This document shows, piece after piece, positions 49,311-56,900 of a stretch of 64,000 bases of DNA. The first letter of the stretch is position 1; the number at the start of each line of letters is the position of its first letter. The translations under genes and the position numbers were made by a program. This stretch comes from Nonomuraea sp. NEAU-A123 (GTDB lineage: Bacteria > Actinomycetota > Actinomycetes > Streptosporangiales > Streptosporangiaceae): contig NZ_JAHFZZ010000016.1 of the NCBI RefSeq assembly GCF_018603905.1, positions 204,228 to 268,227 on the forward strand, in the 5' to 3' direction. The notes below the pieces were generated by a model. That model made no database searches. It had not been told where the DNA came from and saw only the letters and a program-made list of their open reading frames with translations.

Positions 49311-49421
49311 CGGTCCACGCCGGCCGCGGCCGTCACGGCCATGCGCGGCCACATGAACGCCGCCAGCGGCCGCCTGCACCGCTCCTTGCAGGACGACTCC
49401 CCACAGGACGACGAAACCTGA
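49290..49421 (+). pseudogene. Tail of an FCD-type GntR regulator
   Basis: A plus-strand frame without a start reads AIIDRSTPAAAVTAMRGHMN then AASGRLHRSLQDDSPQDDET and a TGA at 49419-49421. The spacing 'AI.D.......A..AMR.H...A..RL' is the last helix of FCD ligand domains. Everything N-terminal is missing and replaced by the decarboxylase-like gene. The two remnants point away from each other, as a regulator and its divergent target would. Confidence 0.5.
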
Positions 49422-49660
49422 CAATCCGCGCGGGCCGCCTCGTCGTCGGACGGCCCATGCGGTATGTTGATCAACGTCGGTTGAACGACGGCTGAGGCGC
49501 CGGTGAGTAGGGAAGGGAGCGAGGAGCGTATGACCGCCCGTTGGGTGGCCGCTGTGCGCGGCATCTCCTCCCCTGTCCTTACGGGCTGCCCGGGAGCCGG
49601 TCAACGCCGCTGAGCTCGGCCGTTCTCCGCGGGAGCCCTCTGTTCCGATGAAGGGTTCCG

Positions 49661-50176
49661 TTGAACATCACACCGTCGACCATCACACCGCGGGCGGAGA
49701 CGCCCGGGGACGCCGCTGCCATCCGCGCGGTGAACCTGTCGGCCTTCCCCACCCCACTGGAAGCCGACCTCGTCGAGGCGCTGCGCCTCGATCCGGCCTG
49801 GATTCGCGGTCTGTCCTGGGTGGGGGTCTCCCCTGAGGGGGAAGTCGTCGCCTATGCCCTGCTCACCCGCTGCCACATCGGGCAGGCGTCCGCGCTGGCC
49901 CTCGGGCCGGTGGCCGTTTCGCAGGCCGTACAGCGGCAGGGGGCGGGTGCGGCAGTGACCCGGGCGGCACTTCAGGCGGCCCGCGAGCGGGGTGAGAGCG
50001 CCGTGGTCGTGCTCGGGCATCCCGAGTACTATCCGCGGTTCGGCTTCACCATCGCCTCCGGGCACGGCATCGGCGTGTCCTTCGACGTGCCGGACGAGGC
50101 GCTGATGGCCATGTCGCTGGACGGGAGCCCGCTGCCGGCGGGCACCATCAGGTACGCGCCGCCGTTCGGCGTATGA
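49661..50176 (+). CDS. GNAT-family N-acetyltransferase
   Basis: A 171-residue GNAT protein: DAAAIRAVNLSAFPTPLEAD, GLSWVGVSPEGEVVAYALLT, ALGPVAVSQAVQRQGAGAAV (acetyl-CoA loop Q-x-x-G-x-G) and VVLGHPEYYPRFGFTIASGH. The 'LG.P.YY.RFGF' ending is typical of YhbS-like members. The TTG start at 49661 is uncertain; no ATG fits. Substrate unknown. A strong terminator follows. Confidence 0.85.
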   Translation: MNITPSTITPRAETPGDAAAIRAVNLSAFPTPLEADLVEALRLDPAWIRGLSWVGVSPEGEVVAYALLTRCHIGQASALALGPVAVSQAVQRQGAGAAVTRAALQAARERGESAVVVLGHPEYYPRFGFTIASGHGIGVSFDVPDEALMAMSLDGSPLPAGTIRYAPPFGV

Positions 50177-50182
50177 TCCCGC

Positions 50183-50223
50183 GCCGCGCCGCCGTACCAG
50201 GTGTTCTGGTACGGCGGCGCGGC
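50183..50223. terminator. Perfect 18-bp-stem terminator
   Basis: GCCGCGCCGCCGTACCAG and CTGGTACGGCGGCGCGGC pair exactly around GTGTT, seven bases after the GNAT stop. Confidence 0.8.
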
Positions 50224-50289
50224 GCCCACGCGGGACCGGTCACGGGGACACGGCCGGTCCGCGGCGCGGGTTGATTCCGCGACGAGGGT

Positions 50290-50808
50290 CTACTTGCCCT
50301 CGTGGCGGTGGTCATCGCGGTGGGCGCCGCTGCTCACGACGGTGAACGTGGCGGTGGCGACCCGGTTGCCGACCTTGACGGACACGGTCTTGGTGCCGGG
50401 CTTGGCGTGGGCCGGCACGGTCAGGGTCTTGGTGACCTTCCGCTGGTCGAGGGACACGCGGTAGCTCTTGCCCTCGGGGCTCGTGATCGTGGCCGCGCCG
50501 CCCGCCGAAGCGCCCTTGACGACGATGGTCACCCCGTAGGAGGCACCCTGCTTGACGCGGGTCGGGTTGACCGACACGTCGAGGGAGGTGCGGTCCCGCC
50601 GCTTGGTCTCCTGCACGTAGAGGGTGTCAGCCGTGGGGGTGGGGCGGCTGGTCTTCACCGGTGCGGTCGGCGGGGTGGTCCTCGGGCCCGGCGTGATCGT
50701 CGTGGTGGGCTGCGGCTTGGCGGTGTCGGCGAAGGCGCCGCCCGCGAACGGCAGAGCGATGAGGGCGGTGGCGGCAGCGGTCACGGTGAGGGGCTTGATG
50801 AAGCGCAC
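50290..50808 (-). CDS. Secreted hypothetical protein with an Ig-like C-terminal domain
   Basis: A 172-residue protein with signal sequence (PLTVTAAATALIALPFAGGA, cut near FADTAKP), a Pro/Thr linker (PQPTTTITPGPRTTPPTAPV), and a beta-rich domain: LDVSVNPTRVKQGASYGVTI, VVKGASAGGAATITSPEGKS, YRVSLDQRKVTKTLTVPAHA, PGTKTVSVKVGNRVATATFT. This looks like an immunoglobulin-like fold. Short His-Arg-Asp tail. GTG 50808 was chosen for the signal peptide. A hairpin (GGACCGG/CCGGTCC near 50232-50259) follows the stop. Confidence 0.65.
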   Translation of the reverse strand: MRFIKPLTVTAAATALIALPFAGGAFADTAKPQPTTTITPGPRTTPPTAPVKTSRPTPTADTLYVQETKRRDRTSLDVSVNPTRVKQGASYGVTIVVKGASAGGAATITSPEGKSYRVSLDQRKVTKTLTVPAHAKPGTKTVSVKVGNRVATATFTVVSSGAHRDDHRHEGK

Positions 50809-51385
50809 TGAGATCAACGTCCAATCGTGGATGACCCGGCCGAACCCCCGATGAATTCGGCCCCGGAGGTCATCCGCACGCCTTGAACTCTGCCTACGCA
50901 ACATTAGAGCCGTCTGATATGCCGCTTTGATTTATCTATGTCGGGTTAACATAAGGCGGCCGCGGAGCCGGGGCCGCCCGCGCTCACTGTCGGGCGATCC
51001 TGTCGCCCCGATGGCGAGGTGACGACCGAAGGCGGAACAGCGGCGGTCGAGACGCTCCCCGCGGCGCGGGTGGAGTTCTGATCAAGGCGGAACGGCAGTT
51101 GTCTCCTGACCCAAACACGGGGCCCGGCCAGGGGAAGCGCCGGTGATTTTCCGTTCCACCAGGCAGGTCCCAAGATCTGCCATTTTTCATGAGGGAGTAC
51201 GAGAGGCCACGTGCTAGCGTGGCAGCTGTTGCAGTTTTGGTACCCACGAACTCTGTGCGCGCCCGACGGGGTTTGCCCCCCGAAGGCGTGTTGTTTTCAC
51301 CCGGTCATTTCCGGATGGGTCATTGCGGCGACATGGGATTCGTGACCTGCGAGTTCCAGCTCTGCGCCTATCAAGGGAGATCGAC
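50809..51385. other. Long gap and 5' region of the cold-shock gene
   Basis: No convincing gene in 577 bases. The part next to the secreted gene is relatively AT-rich (50915-50955), likely its promoter. The 200 bases before cspA contain GACGGGGTTTGCCCCCCG-type stem potential near 51266-51284 and T-rich runs (GTTGTTTTC); long structured leaders are usual for cold-shock genes. Confidence 0.5.
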
Positions 51386-51589
51386 ATGGCGACTGGCACC
51401 GTGAAGTGGTTCAACTCGGAAAAGGGCTTCGGCTTCATCCAGCAGGACGGCGGCGGCGCCGACGTCTTCGCCCACTACTCGAACATCGCCGCCCAGGGCT
51501 TCCGCGAGCTGCAGGAAGGCCAGAAGGTGAGCTTCGACATCACGCAGGGCCAGAAGGGCCCGCAGGCCGAGAACATCGTTCCGGTCTGA
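51386..51589 (+). CDS. cspA: Cold-shock protein, CspA family
   Basis: A 67-residue OB-fold protein with both RNA-binding motifs: GTVKWFNSEKGFGFIQQDGG (RNP1 KGFGFI) and DVFAHYSNI (RNP2 VFAHY), ending AENIVPV. It binds single-stranded nucleic acids and melts mRNA structure. Starts at ATG 51386 after AAGGGAG; the frame extending to 51323 is not needed. A hairpin terminator follows. Confidence 0.97.
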   Translation: MATGTVKWFNSEKGFGFIQQDGGGADVFAHYSNIAAQGFRELQEGQKVSFDITQGQKGPQAENIVPV

Positions 51590-51612
51590 TCACCACGCAT
51601 CATCTCGACGAG

Positions 51613-51638
51613 CCGGGGTCCGCAGGTGCGGGCCCCGG
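51613..51638 (+). terminator. Terminator after cspA
   Basis: CCGGGGTCCGC pairs with GCGGGCCCCGG (one G-T wobble) around AGGT, 23 bases after the stop. Confidence 0.7.
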
Positions 51639-51678
51639 TTCGCGTGTGTCAGGCTAAAAATGGCCCAAGAAACCTGGA

Positions 51679-52794
51679 TCAGGAGAAGCGCCGGTAGGTG
51701 ATCGGCCCGTGCTGGACCGCCACCTCTCCCACCCTGACGTTCGCCCCCGGGTGCGGCGCGTGGATCATCTTGCCGTCGCCTATGTAGACCCCCACGTGAT
51801 CGGGCGGGGCGCCGAAGAAGACGATGTCACCGGGCTGCGGCGGCCCCGAGATCGGCTGCCCGCTCGCCTGGTATCCGGCCGCCGTGGTGTCACCGATCTT
51901 GATGCCCGCCTGGTTCAGCGAGTAGTAGACGAGCCCGCTGCAGTCGAAGGCGTTCGGGCCGTTGGCGCCCCAGACGTACGGCTTGCCGAGGTGCTGCCGC
52001 GTGGCGTTGACGATGTCCGCGCCGGTGCCGCCGCCCGGCACGTACGGCACGGCCTGAGCGGTCCCGCCCCCACCCCCGCCCCCGGAAGACGCGGCCGTCG
52101 GGGACCCGCCGGCCGGGCTCGACGCGGAGACGGGGCTGGAGCCGCTGCCGTCCGCACTCGCCAGCGACGTCGTCTGCCAGTCGGGGAGCGGCGTCCGGTC
52201 CCAGTGGACGGTGTGTCCCGGCGCGGGCACGAACGTCTGGTCGCCGGGCGCCTTGATGGCCGCGAACGTCGCCTCGCGATCGTCCCAATGGCCGCCGATC
52301 GTCTTCACGGCCTGGTTCACGGCCTTGTTGGCGGAGTTGAGGTGCACCGTCGCGTCCTCGACCGCGTCGGAGACGTGCGACGAGAGCGCCTTGTCGAACT
52401 CCGCCTGCGTGGCGTGGGGGTGGGCGGTCTTGTAGGCGCTGGCCTTGTCGAGGACGTCACCGCAGATCCCGCGTACCTTCGAGGCGGACGTCTCCAGCGC
52501 TTGGGCGACGTTGTCGAGGACCGTCGCGCTGTCGGTCATGGCGTCGTAGAGCGCGCCGCCGGCCGTGGAGTAGCGGCTCATGTACTTGTCGAAGGCGTCG
52601 GCGGAATCGCCCTGCCAGGCCGTGTTGACGCCCTTGACGGCAGTGCCGAGCCGGCCGACGTACTCGCCGGTCTTGCCGCCCGCGCCGCGCCATCGCTTGG
52701 CGACGTCGCGGACCGCGCCGGGATCGCCGCTGACCCGCTCCAGGATGCGCGCCAGCACGTCGCCGCCGGGCAGATCGCCGAGCTCCACACTCAC
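51679..52794 (-). CDS. WXG100-like protein fused to an NlpC/P60 endopeptidase
   Basis: A 371-residue protein. Residues 20-110 form a WXG100-like helical hairpin (VAKRWRGAGGKTGEYVGRLG, VKGVNTAWQGDSADAFDKYM, with WQG in place of WXG). After a Gly/Ser/Ala linker (215-250) comes NlpC/P60: VNATRQHLGKPYVWGANGPN, AFDCSGLVYYSLNQAGIKIG (catalytic Cys), GDIVFFGAPPDHVGVYIGDG (His). No Sec signal: export probably by a type VII system. GTG start overlaps the stop of the small partner. Confidence 0.88.
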   Translation of the reverse strand: MSVELGDLPGGDVLARILERVSGDPGAVRDVAKRWRGAGGKTGEYVGRLGTAVKGVNTAWQGDSADAFDKYMSRYSTAGGALYDAMTDSATVLDNVAQALETSASKVRGICGDVLDKASAYKTAHPHATQAEFDKALSSHVSDAVEDATVHLNSANKAVNQAVKTIGGHWDDREATFAAIKAPGDQTFVPAPGHTVHWDRTPLPDWQTTSLASADGSGSSPVSASSPAGGSPTAASSGGGGGGGTAQAVPYVPGGGTGADIVNATRQHLGKPYVWGANGPNAFDCSGLVYYSLNQAGIKIGDTTAAGYQASGQPISGPPQPGDIVFFGAPPDHVGVYIGDGKMIHAPHPGANVRVGEVAVQHGPITYRRFS

Positions 52795-53090
52795 CCCTGA
52801 TCCGCGCCCGAGGACTTGTTGGCCGCACGGACGTTGTCGACCACCTTCTCCAGAGCCCGCTCGACGCCCTGGAGCTTGTGCTGGGCCTGCCCGAGCTCGC
52901 CTGAAACGCCCTTCTCGATCTTGTCGAGGACGGCGGCCAGCGAGGCGGAGCCAGTCAGGTCACCGAAGAGCTTGGAGTCGGCGGTCTTGGCCGGATACTG
53001 GCCCGCGAGGTCGGCGAACTCCTTGGACAGCCGGTTCGCCGACGACTGGCAGTCTTCGAGCGCCTGGCGGTGAAGGTCGACCTTCGCCAT
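52791..53090 (-). CDS. Small WXG100/ESX-like helical protein
   Basis: A 99-residue all-helical protein: KVDLHRQALEDCQSSANRLS, KEFADLAGQYPAKTADSKLF, LAAVLDKIEKGVSGELGQAQ, HKLQGVERALEKVVDNVRAA. Size, heptad pattern and coupling (GTGA) to the NlpC/P60 WXG100 protein point to an ESX-type partner. There is no W-x-G. Starts at ATG 53090 (MAKVDL). No secretion machinery genes are in the window. Confidence 0.72.
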   Translation of the reverse strand: MAKVDLHRQALEDCQSSANRLSKEFADLAGQYPAKTADSKLFGDLTGSASLAAVLDKIEKGVSGELGQAQHKLQGVERALEKVVDNVRAANKSSGADQG

Positions 53091-53206
53091 CAGCGATCCT
53101 CCAGGGGCACGACGCACTGATCAAATTGAGCATTCACCACAAGTAGCTGATCGTATCGGAATGGCCCTTATTCAGGCATAAAAGCCGCACTTATCGCGCC
53201 GATCTC

Positions 53207-53785
53207 TCAGCCTCCCGACATCGGGCGGCCCAGCAGGCTGGTGGCCACGGCCGCCAGGTAGGGGGCGACGTCATCGGACGTGGCCGTGGCCAGGGCCGGA
53301 GTGGCGACGACGGAGCGCAGGATGCCGATGCCGACCAGCCAGGCGCTGAGCAGCTCCGCCCGCAGCTCCTTGTCCGGCCCGTCGACCAGCTCCTCCAGGG
53401 CCCGGACGTAGGTGCCGCACACCTCCTCGCGGATGCGCTGCCTGGTGTCCTCGTGCGCCGACGAGCGCAGCATGGCGACGAGGGGATGTTCGCCGCCGTA
53501 CCGCGACCAGTCCTGGAAGACGACCGAGCGCAGCATCCGGGCGACCAGCTCCTCCGGCGGCCCGTCGAGCAGGTCGGCGGGCACCTCGCCGGTGGCCGTG
53601 GCCTCGTCGAAGAGCCGCTTTTTGGAGCCGAAGTAGCGGAAGATCAGCGTAGGATCCACGCCCGAGTCGCGGGCTATGTCGCGCACGCTCGTCCCGTCGT
53701 ACCCCTCGCGGGCGAACCGCAGCCTGGCGACCTCCAGCAGCTTCGCCCTGGTGGCCTCCCGGTCCCTCTTACGCGTCTCGGTCAC
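53207..53785 (-). CDS. TetR/AcrR-family regulator of the adjacent SDR gene
   Basis: A 192-residue TetR protein: ATRAKLLEVARLRFAREGYD, TSVRDIARDSGVDPTLIFRY, FGSKKRLFDEATA, then a TetR_C_17-like domain ending SDDVAPYLAAVATSLLGRPM. Divergent from the SDR gene; two copies of the same inverted motif lie in the intergenic region, one by each promoter, so it likely represses itself and the SDR gene. Confidence 0.92.
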   Translation of the reverse strand: MTETRKRDREATRAKLLEVARLRFAREGYDGTSVRDIARDSGVDPTLIFRYFGSKKRLFDEATATGEVPADLLDGPPEELVARMLRSVVFQDWSRYGGEHPLVAMLRSSAHEDTRQRIREEVCGTYVRALEELVDGPDKELRAELLSAWLVGIGILRSVVATPALATATSDDVAPYLAAVATSLLGRPMSGG

Positions 53786-53799
53786 GCCGCCCCTCCTGA

Positions 53800-53815
53800 G
53801 TCATCGACCGTTGAC
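53800..53815. promoter_or_regulatory. TetR operator copy 1
   Basis: GTCATCGACCGTTGAC, 15 bases upstream of the tetR start. It matches the inverse of copy 2 at 14 of 16 bases. It also overlaps the TTGACA at 53811-53816. Confidence 0.6.
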
Positions 53816-53840
53816 ATTGTAGGCAGCGCGCGGCTACTGT
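53811..53840 (+). promoter_or_regulatory. Promoter of the SDR gene
   Basis: TTGACA (53811-53816) and TACTGT (53835-53840) with an 18-base spacer. It is flanked by the two operator copies, so a bound repressor would cover both its ends. Confidence 0.55.
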
Positions 53841-53848
53841 CCACTCAA

Positions 53849-53864
53849 GTCACCGTTCGATGAC
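53849..53864. promoter_or_regulatory. TetR operator copy 2
   Basis: On the minus strand GTCATCGAACGGTGAC; on the plus strand it lies inside TCAAGTCA-N8-TGACTTGA (53845-53868), a perfect 8-bp-arm palindrome just before the SDR ribosome site. Confidence 0.65.
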
Positions 53865-53877
53865 TTGAGGAGGATAA

Positions 53878-54696
53878 ATGAGGAAATTTGTGGTGGCGGG
53901 GGGCACGTTCGGGATGGGGCGGGGGCTGGCCCTGCACTACCTCGGGCAAGGTGACCAGGTGACGATCGTGGGGAGCGATCCGGAGAGGGGGCGGCAGGTC
54001 CTCGACGAGGCCGGGCGGCTCGGCGCCCGGGACCGGGCCGCGTTCATCCAGGCCGACCTGACCTCCGTGGCCGAGAACCGGCGCGTGATCGAGACGGTCA
54101 AGGCGACGCACGACTCGCTCGACGGCCTGGTCAACACCGCTCTCCGGCACTTCTCCCAGCGGGTGGAAACCCCCGACGGCTTCGAGGGCACGTTCGCGCT
54201 GTACTACGTCAGCCGTTTCCTCCTCGGCCACGGCCTGACCGAGCTACTGGAGAAGGGCGACAACCCGGTCATCGTGAACATCTGCGGCGTCGGGATGACC
54301 AAGGGCCGGATCCACTGGGACGACCTGTCGCTGAAGCGGGGATTCGGCAGCATGGCGGCCATGCTCCAGGGCGGCCGCGCGACCGACCTGCTCGGCGTCG
54401 CCTACGCGGACGTGCACCGGGGCGGCCGGACACGGTACGTCCTGCACCACCCCGGCTTCACCGACAGCGGCACCAGCTCGCTGAAGCAGCCCGCGAAGAC
54501 GATCGTCCAGGTCCTGGCCAAGGTCTTCGCCCAGCCGGTCGGGAAGAGCATCCAGCCGATCATCGAGCTGATGGACGACCCGTCCGGCCGGGGACTCCTC
54601 GCCTACGACCGCCGCAAGCCCGTCGATCCGGGCTTGCCGACCCTGGACCTGGGTGACGCACGCCGCCTGTACGAGCTGACCAGCCACCTGCTGTAA
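53878..54696 (+). CDS. SDR-fold protein lacking the catalytic tyrosine
   Basis: A 272-residue Rossmann protein: FVVAGGTFGMGRGLALHYLG (TG-x3-GxG variant AGGTFGMG), RAAFIQADLTSVAENRRVIE and LDGLVNTALRHFSQRVETPD. Where Tyr-x3-Lys should be it has GRATDLLGVAYADVHRGGRT, and NICGVGMTKGRIHWDDLSLK in the Ser region, so the usual catalytic pair is absent. The substrate region ends HHPGFTDSGTSS like retinol-dehydrogenase-type SDRs. It may bind NAD(P) without classical catalysis. AGGAGG precedes the ATG. Confidence 0.82.
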   Translation: MRKFVVAGGTFGMGRGLALHYLGQGDQVTIVGSDPERGRQVLDEAGRLGARDRAAFIQADLTSVAENRRVIETVKATHDSLDGLVNTALRHFSQRVETPDGFEGTFALYYVSRFLLGHGLTELLEKGDNPVIVNICGVGMTKGRIHWDDLSLKRGFGSMAAMLQGGRATDLLGVAYADVHRGGRTRYVLHHPGFTDSGTSSLKQPAKTIVQVLAKVFAQPVGKSIQPIIELMDDPSGRGLLAYDRRKPVDPGLPTLDLGDARRLYELTSHLL

Positions 54697-54795
54697 GTCA
54701 TGGCGCCCAGGGAGCCGCGACGGCCCAGATGGCGTCCTGGTCGTAGCTCTCCGATGATCGTGAGCCGTTTCGCCGCTCCCGGACGTCCTATAGGT

Positions 54796-55218
54796 ATGAG
54801 AATCTGGCGGATCGCGCTCGCCCTGATGGTGAGCACCCTCCTGAGCGCCACCATGACAACCGCCGCGCTGGCCACGCCTGTGGCCAAGAAGGTGCTGGTC
54901 GAGCTGCGCGAGCAGGGCGGCTTCGCGGGCTTCGACAACCGGGTGATCGTCTACACCAACGGCTGCGTACGACTGAGCCGTCGTACGGGCCCGACCGTCG
55001 ACAAGTGCCTCACCAGCGGCGAGAAGCGCAAACTGCACGGCGAGCTGAAGAAGCTACGCCTCGGCCACTCCGAGGCCCAGCCGCAGGGAGCCGACTTCCT
55101 CAAGTACACGCTCACTTACAAGGGCCACCGCGTCAGCCGTTACACCCTGACCCGCACCTGGACCCCGGTGGTGCATCGGCTGGAGAGGTTCCTCGTGAAG
55201 TACTGGGCGCCGGACTGA
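54796..55218 (+). CDS. Secreted hypothetical protein (140 aa)
   Basis: Signal peptide IALALMVSTLLSATMTTAALA, then a compact basic domain: LVELREQGGFAGFDNRVIVY, TNGCVRLSRRTGPTVDKCLT, KRKLHGELKKLRLGHSEAQP, FLKYTLTYKGHRVSRYTLTR. Two Cys could form one disulfide. The 'REQGGFAG..D.....N G' start resembles small secreted actinomycete proteins of unknown role. ATG 54796 was chosen over 54700 because it begins the signal peptide. Confidence 0.65.
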   Translation: MRIWRIALALMVSTLLSATMTTAALATPVAKKVLVELREQGGFAGFDNRVIVYTNGCVRLSRRTGPTVDKCLTSGEKRKLHGELKKLRLGHSEAQPQGADFLKYTLTYKGHRVSRYTLTRTWTPVVHRLERFLVKYWAPD

Positions 55219-55281
55219 CACACCGCCACAGATATCCCTATTCGCCGTAGGATGCGGGCATACGTGATGAAGGGGGTAGTC

Positions 55282-56103
55282 GTGCCCGAGGATGAGCAGC
55301 CCGCCGGGAAGGTCGACCCGACCGTCCCCAGCGTCGCTCGGATGTACGACTACTTCCTGGGCGGGAAGGACAACTTCTCCGCCGATCGCGAGGCGGCCGA
55401 GCACATCGTCCGGATCAGTCTGGAGACCGGCTCGGACATCCGCGAGATCGCCCGGGCCAACCGCGGGTTCCTCATCCGGGCCGTGGAGGAAGCCGCCAAG
55501 TCGGGCGTACGGCAGTTCCTCGACATCGGCACCGGCCTGCCCACCCAGAACAACGTGCACCAGGTCGCGCACCGCATCATCCCGGACGCCAAGGTCGTCT
55601 ACACGGACAACGACCCGATCGTCCTGGTGCACGCCCGTGCCCTGCTCGCCGACAACCCCGACACGGTGATCGTCGATGGCGACACGCGCGACCCGAAGGC
55701 CATCCTTGAGGCCGCCGCCGCGCACCTCGACTTCAGCCAGCCGGTCGCCGTGCTCGTCGTCGCGGTGTTCCACTTCCTGGCCGACGACGAGGAGGTGGCC
55801 CGCATCGTCCAGACCCTGCGCGAGCCGCTGGTCTCCGGCAGCTACCTGATCATCTCGCACGGGTACATCGAGGAGAACGAGGGCATCCCGGAAAGGCTCG
55901 CCGAGGCCCAGGACGTCTACCGGCAGTCCAGCTCGGGCGCGATGATCTGGCGCGACCGCGAGACCGTGCGCGGCTACTTCGACGGCCTCGAACTGCTCGA
56001 ACCGGGCGTCGTACCCGCGCAGGACTGGCGCAACGACGAGCAGTTCATCCCGCCCGGCCTGGAGAAGGGCGGCGTCCTGGGCGGCGTCGGGCGCGTCCCG
56101 TAA
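55282..56103 (+). CDS. DUF574 (SAV2177-type) SAM-dependent methyltransferase
   Basis: A roughly 273-residue protein of a family nearly confined to actinomycetes. TVPSVARMYDYFLGGKDNFS is its signature; then VRQFLDIGTGLPTQNNVHQV (SAM motif I), AKVVYTDNDPIVLVHARALL (motif II acid) and VAVLVVAVFHFLADDEEVAR. The methyl acceptor is unknown. GTG 55282 is preferred because AAGGGGG lies five bases upstream; in-frame starts at 55252 and 55267 also exist. Confidence 0.9.
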   Translation: MPEDEQPAGKVDPTVPSVARMYDYFLGGKDNFSADREAAEHIVRISLETGSDIREIARANRGFLIRAVEEAAKSGVRQFLDIGTGLPTQNNVHQVAHRIIPDAKVVYTDNDPIVLVHARALLADNPDTVIVDGDTRDPKAILEAAAAHLDFSQPVAVLVVAVFHFLADDEEVARIVQTLREPLVSGSYLIISHGYIEENEGIPERLAEAQDVYRQSSSGAMIWRDRETVRGYFDGLELLEPGVVPAQDWRNDEQFIPPGLEKGGVLGGVGRVP

Positions 56104-56152
56104 CGACCTGACCCGCGCCGACCACCCGAGACGCCCGACTGATACGCCTGTA

Positions 56153-56240
56153 CGGCCGGGCACTGACCTCGGTGCGGCCAGGCGCTGACCCTCGGTGCGT
56201 CCCGGGGCTGACCTCGGCATGGCCGGGGCTGACCTCAATA
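56153..56240. repeat. Four imperfect 21-23-bp tandem repeats
   Basis: Units such as CGGCCGGGCACTGACCTCGG recur at 56153, 56175, 56198 and 56220, sharing the core GG-x2-CTGACC. They fill the gap between the methyltransferase and dhaL and run into the dhaL stop codon. Confidence 0.7.
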
Positions 56241-56900
56241 CGGCAGGGTGACTCCCGAGCCGGGCTCCTCGACCTCGGCCAGAGCCCAGAACAGCAGCGC
56301 CACCCCGACCGCTCCCGGATCCGCGACACCCTTGGCCCGGTCGCCCACGTAGCTGGCCCGCCCGAGCCGCGCTCGCAGCTCGGCCGTGCTCCGCGCGCCG
56401 TCGGCGGCCGCCTCGGCGGCGCGGGCGAACGCTCCGGCGCCGTCGTCCTCCAGCGCCGCGACGGCGGGCACGAGTGCGTCGACCAGGGTGCAGTCGCCCA
56501 CCTCGGCCTCGCCCACCCGCTGGATCGCAGCCAGCCCGGCGGACGCGCCCACGGCCCACCGCCGCACGTCACGAACCGCCCCAGCCACGTCCGACCCGGC
56601 GCCCGACGCATCGGTGGCCTCGGTGGCCGAGCCGTCGAGAGCCTGGCCCAGTTCGGTGAACAGCAGGCCGAACAGCGGCCCGCTGGTGCCCCCGACGTCG
56701 TCGAGGAACACCCGTCCCGCCACGTCGAACCCATGGCCCGCCGTACCGGCCCGATCGAGCTCGTCGATGACGCGGCGCAACCCGGAGCGCAGGTTGTCAC
56801 CGAAGTCGCCGTCCCCGCTGAGCTGGTCGAGCCGCGTCAGCTCGGCGTGGGCCGCGTCCACCCCGGCGGCGTAGCGGCGTAGTACGGGTGAGGCGGTCAT
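56235..56900 (-). CDS. dhaL: DhaL-type kinase subunit with non-canonical active-site loop
   Basis: A 221-residue all-helical DAK2/DhaL domain that would carry the nucleotide: LTRLDQLSGDGDFGDNLRSG holds the three Asp that bind Mg-nucleotide, but Phe33 replaces the usual His of GDGDHG. VAGRVFLDDVGGTSGPLFGL, DCTLVDALVPAVAALEDDGA and RASYVGDRAKGVADPGAVGV are the other conserved blocks. ATG overlaps the dhaK stop. The substituted residue suggests a relative of the four-carbon ketose kinases rather than a true glycerone kinase. Confidence 0.85.
   Translation of the reverse strand: MTASPVLRRYAAGVDAAHAELTRLDQLSGDGDFGDNLRSGLRRVIDELDRAGTAGHGFDVAGRVFLDDVGGTSGPLFGLLFTELGQALDGSATEATDASGAGSDVAGAVRDVRRWAVGASAGLAAIQRVGEAEVGDCTLVDALVPAVAALEDDGAGAFARAAEAAADGARSTAELRARLGRASYVGDRAKGVADPGAVGVALLFWALAEVEEPGSGVTLPY

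Noticed and set aside
49530..49613. 27-codon frame (MTARWVAAVRGISSPVLTGC) before the GNAT gene
   Set aside because: It could be a leader peptide, but there is no attenuator-like structure or convincing ribosome context.
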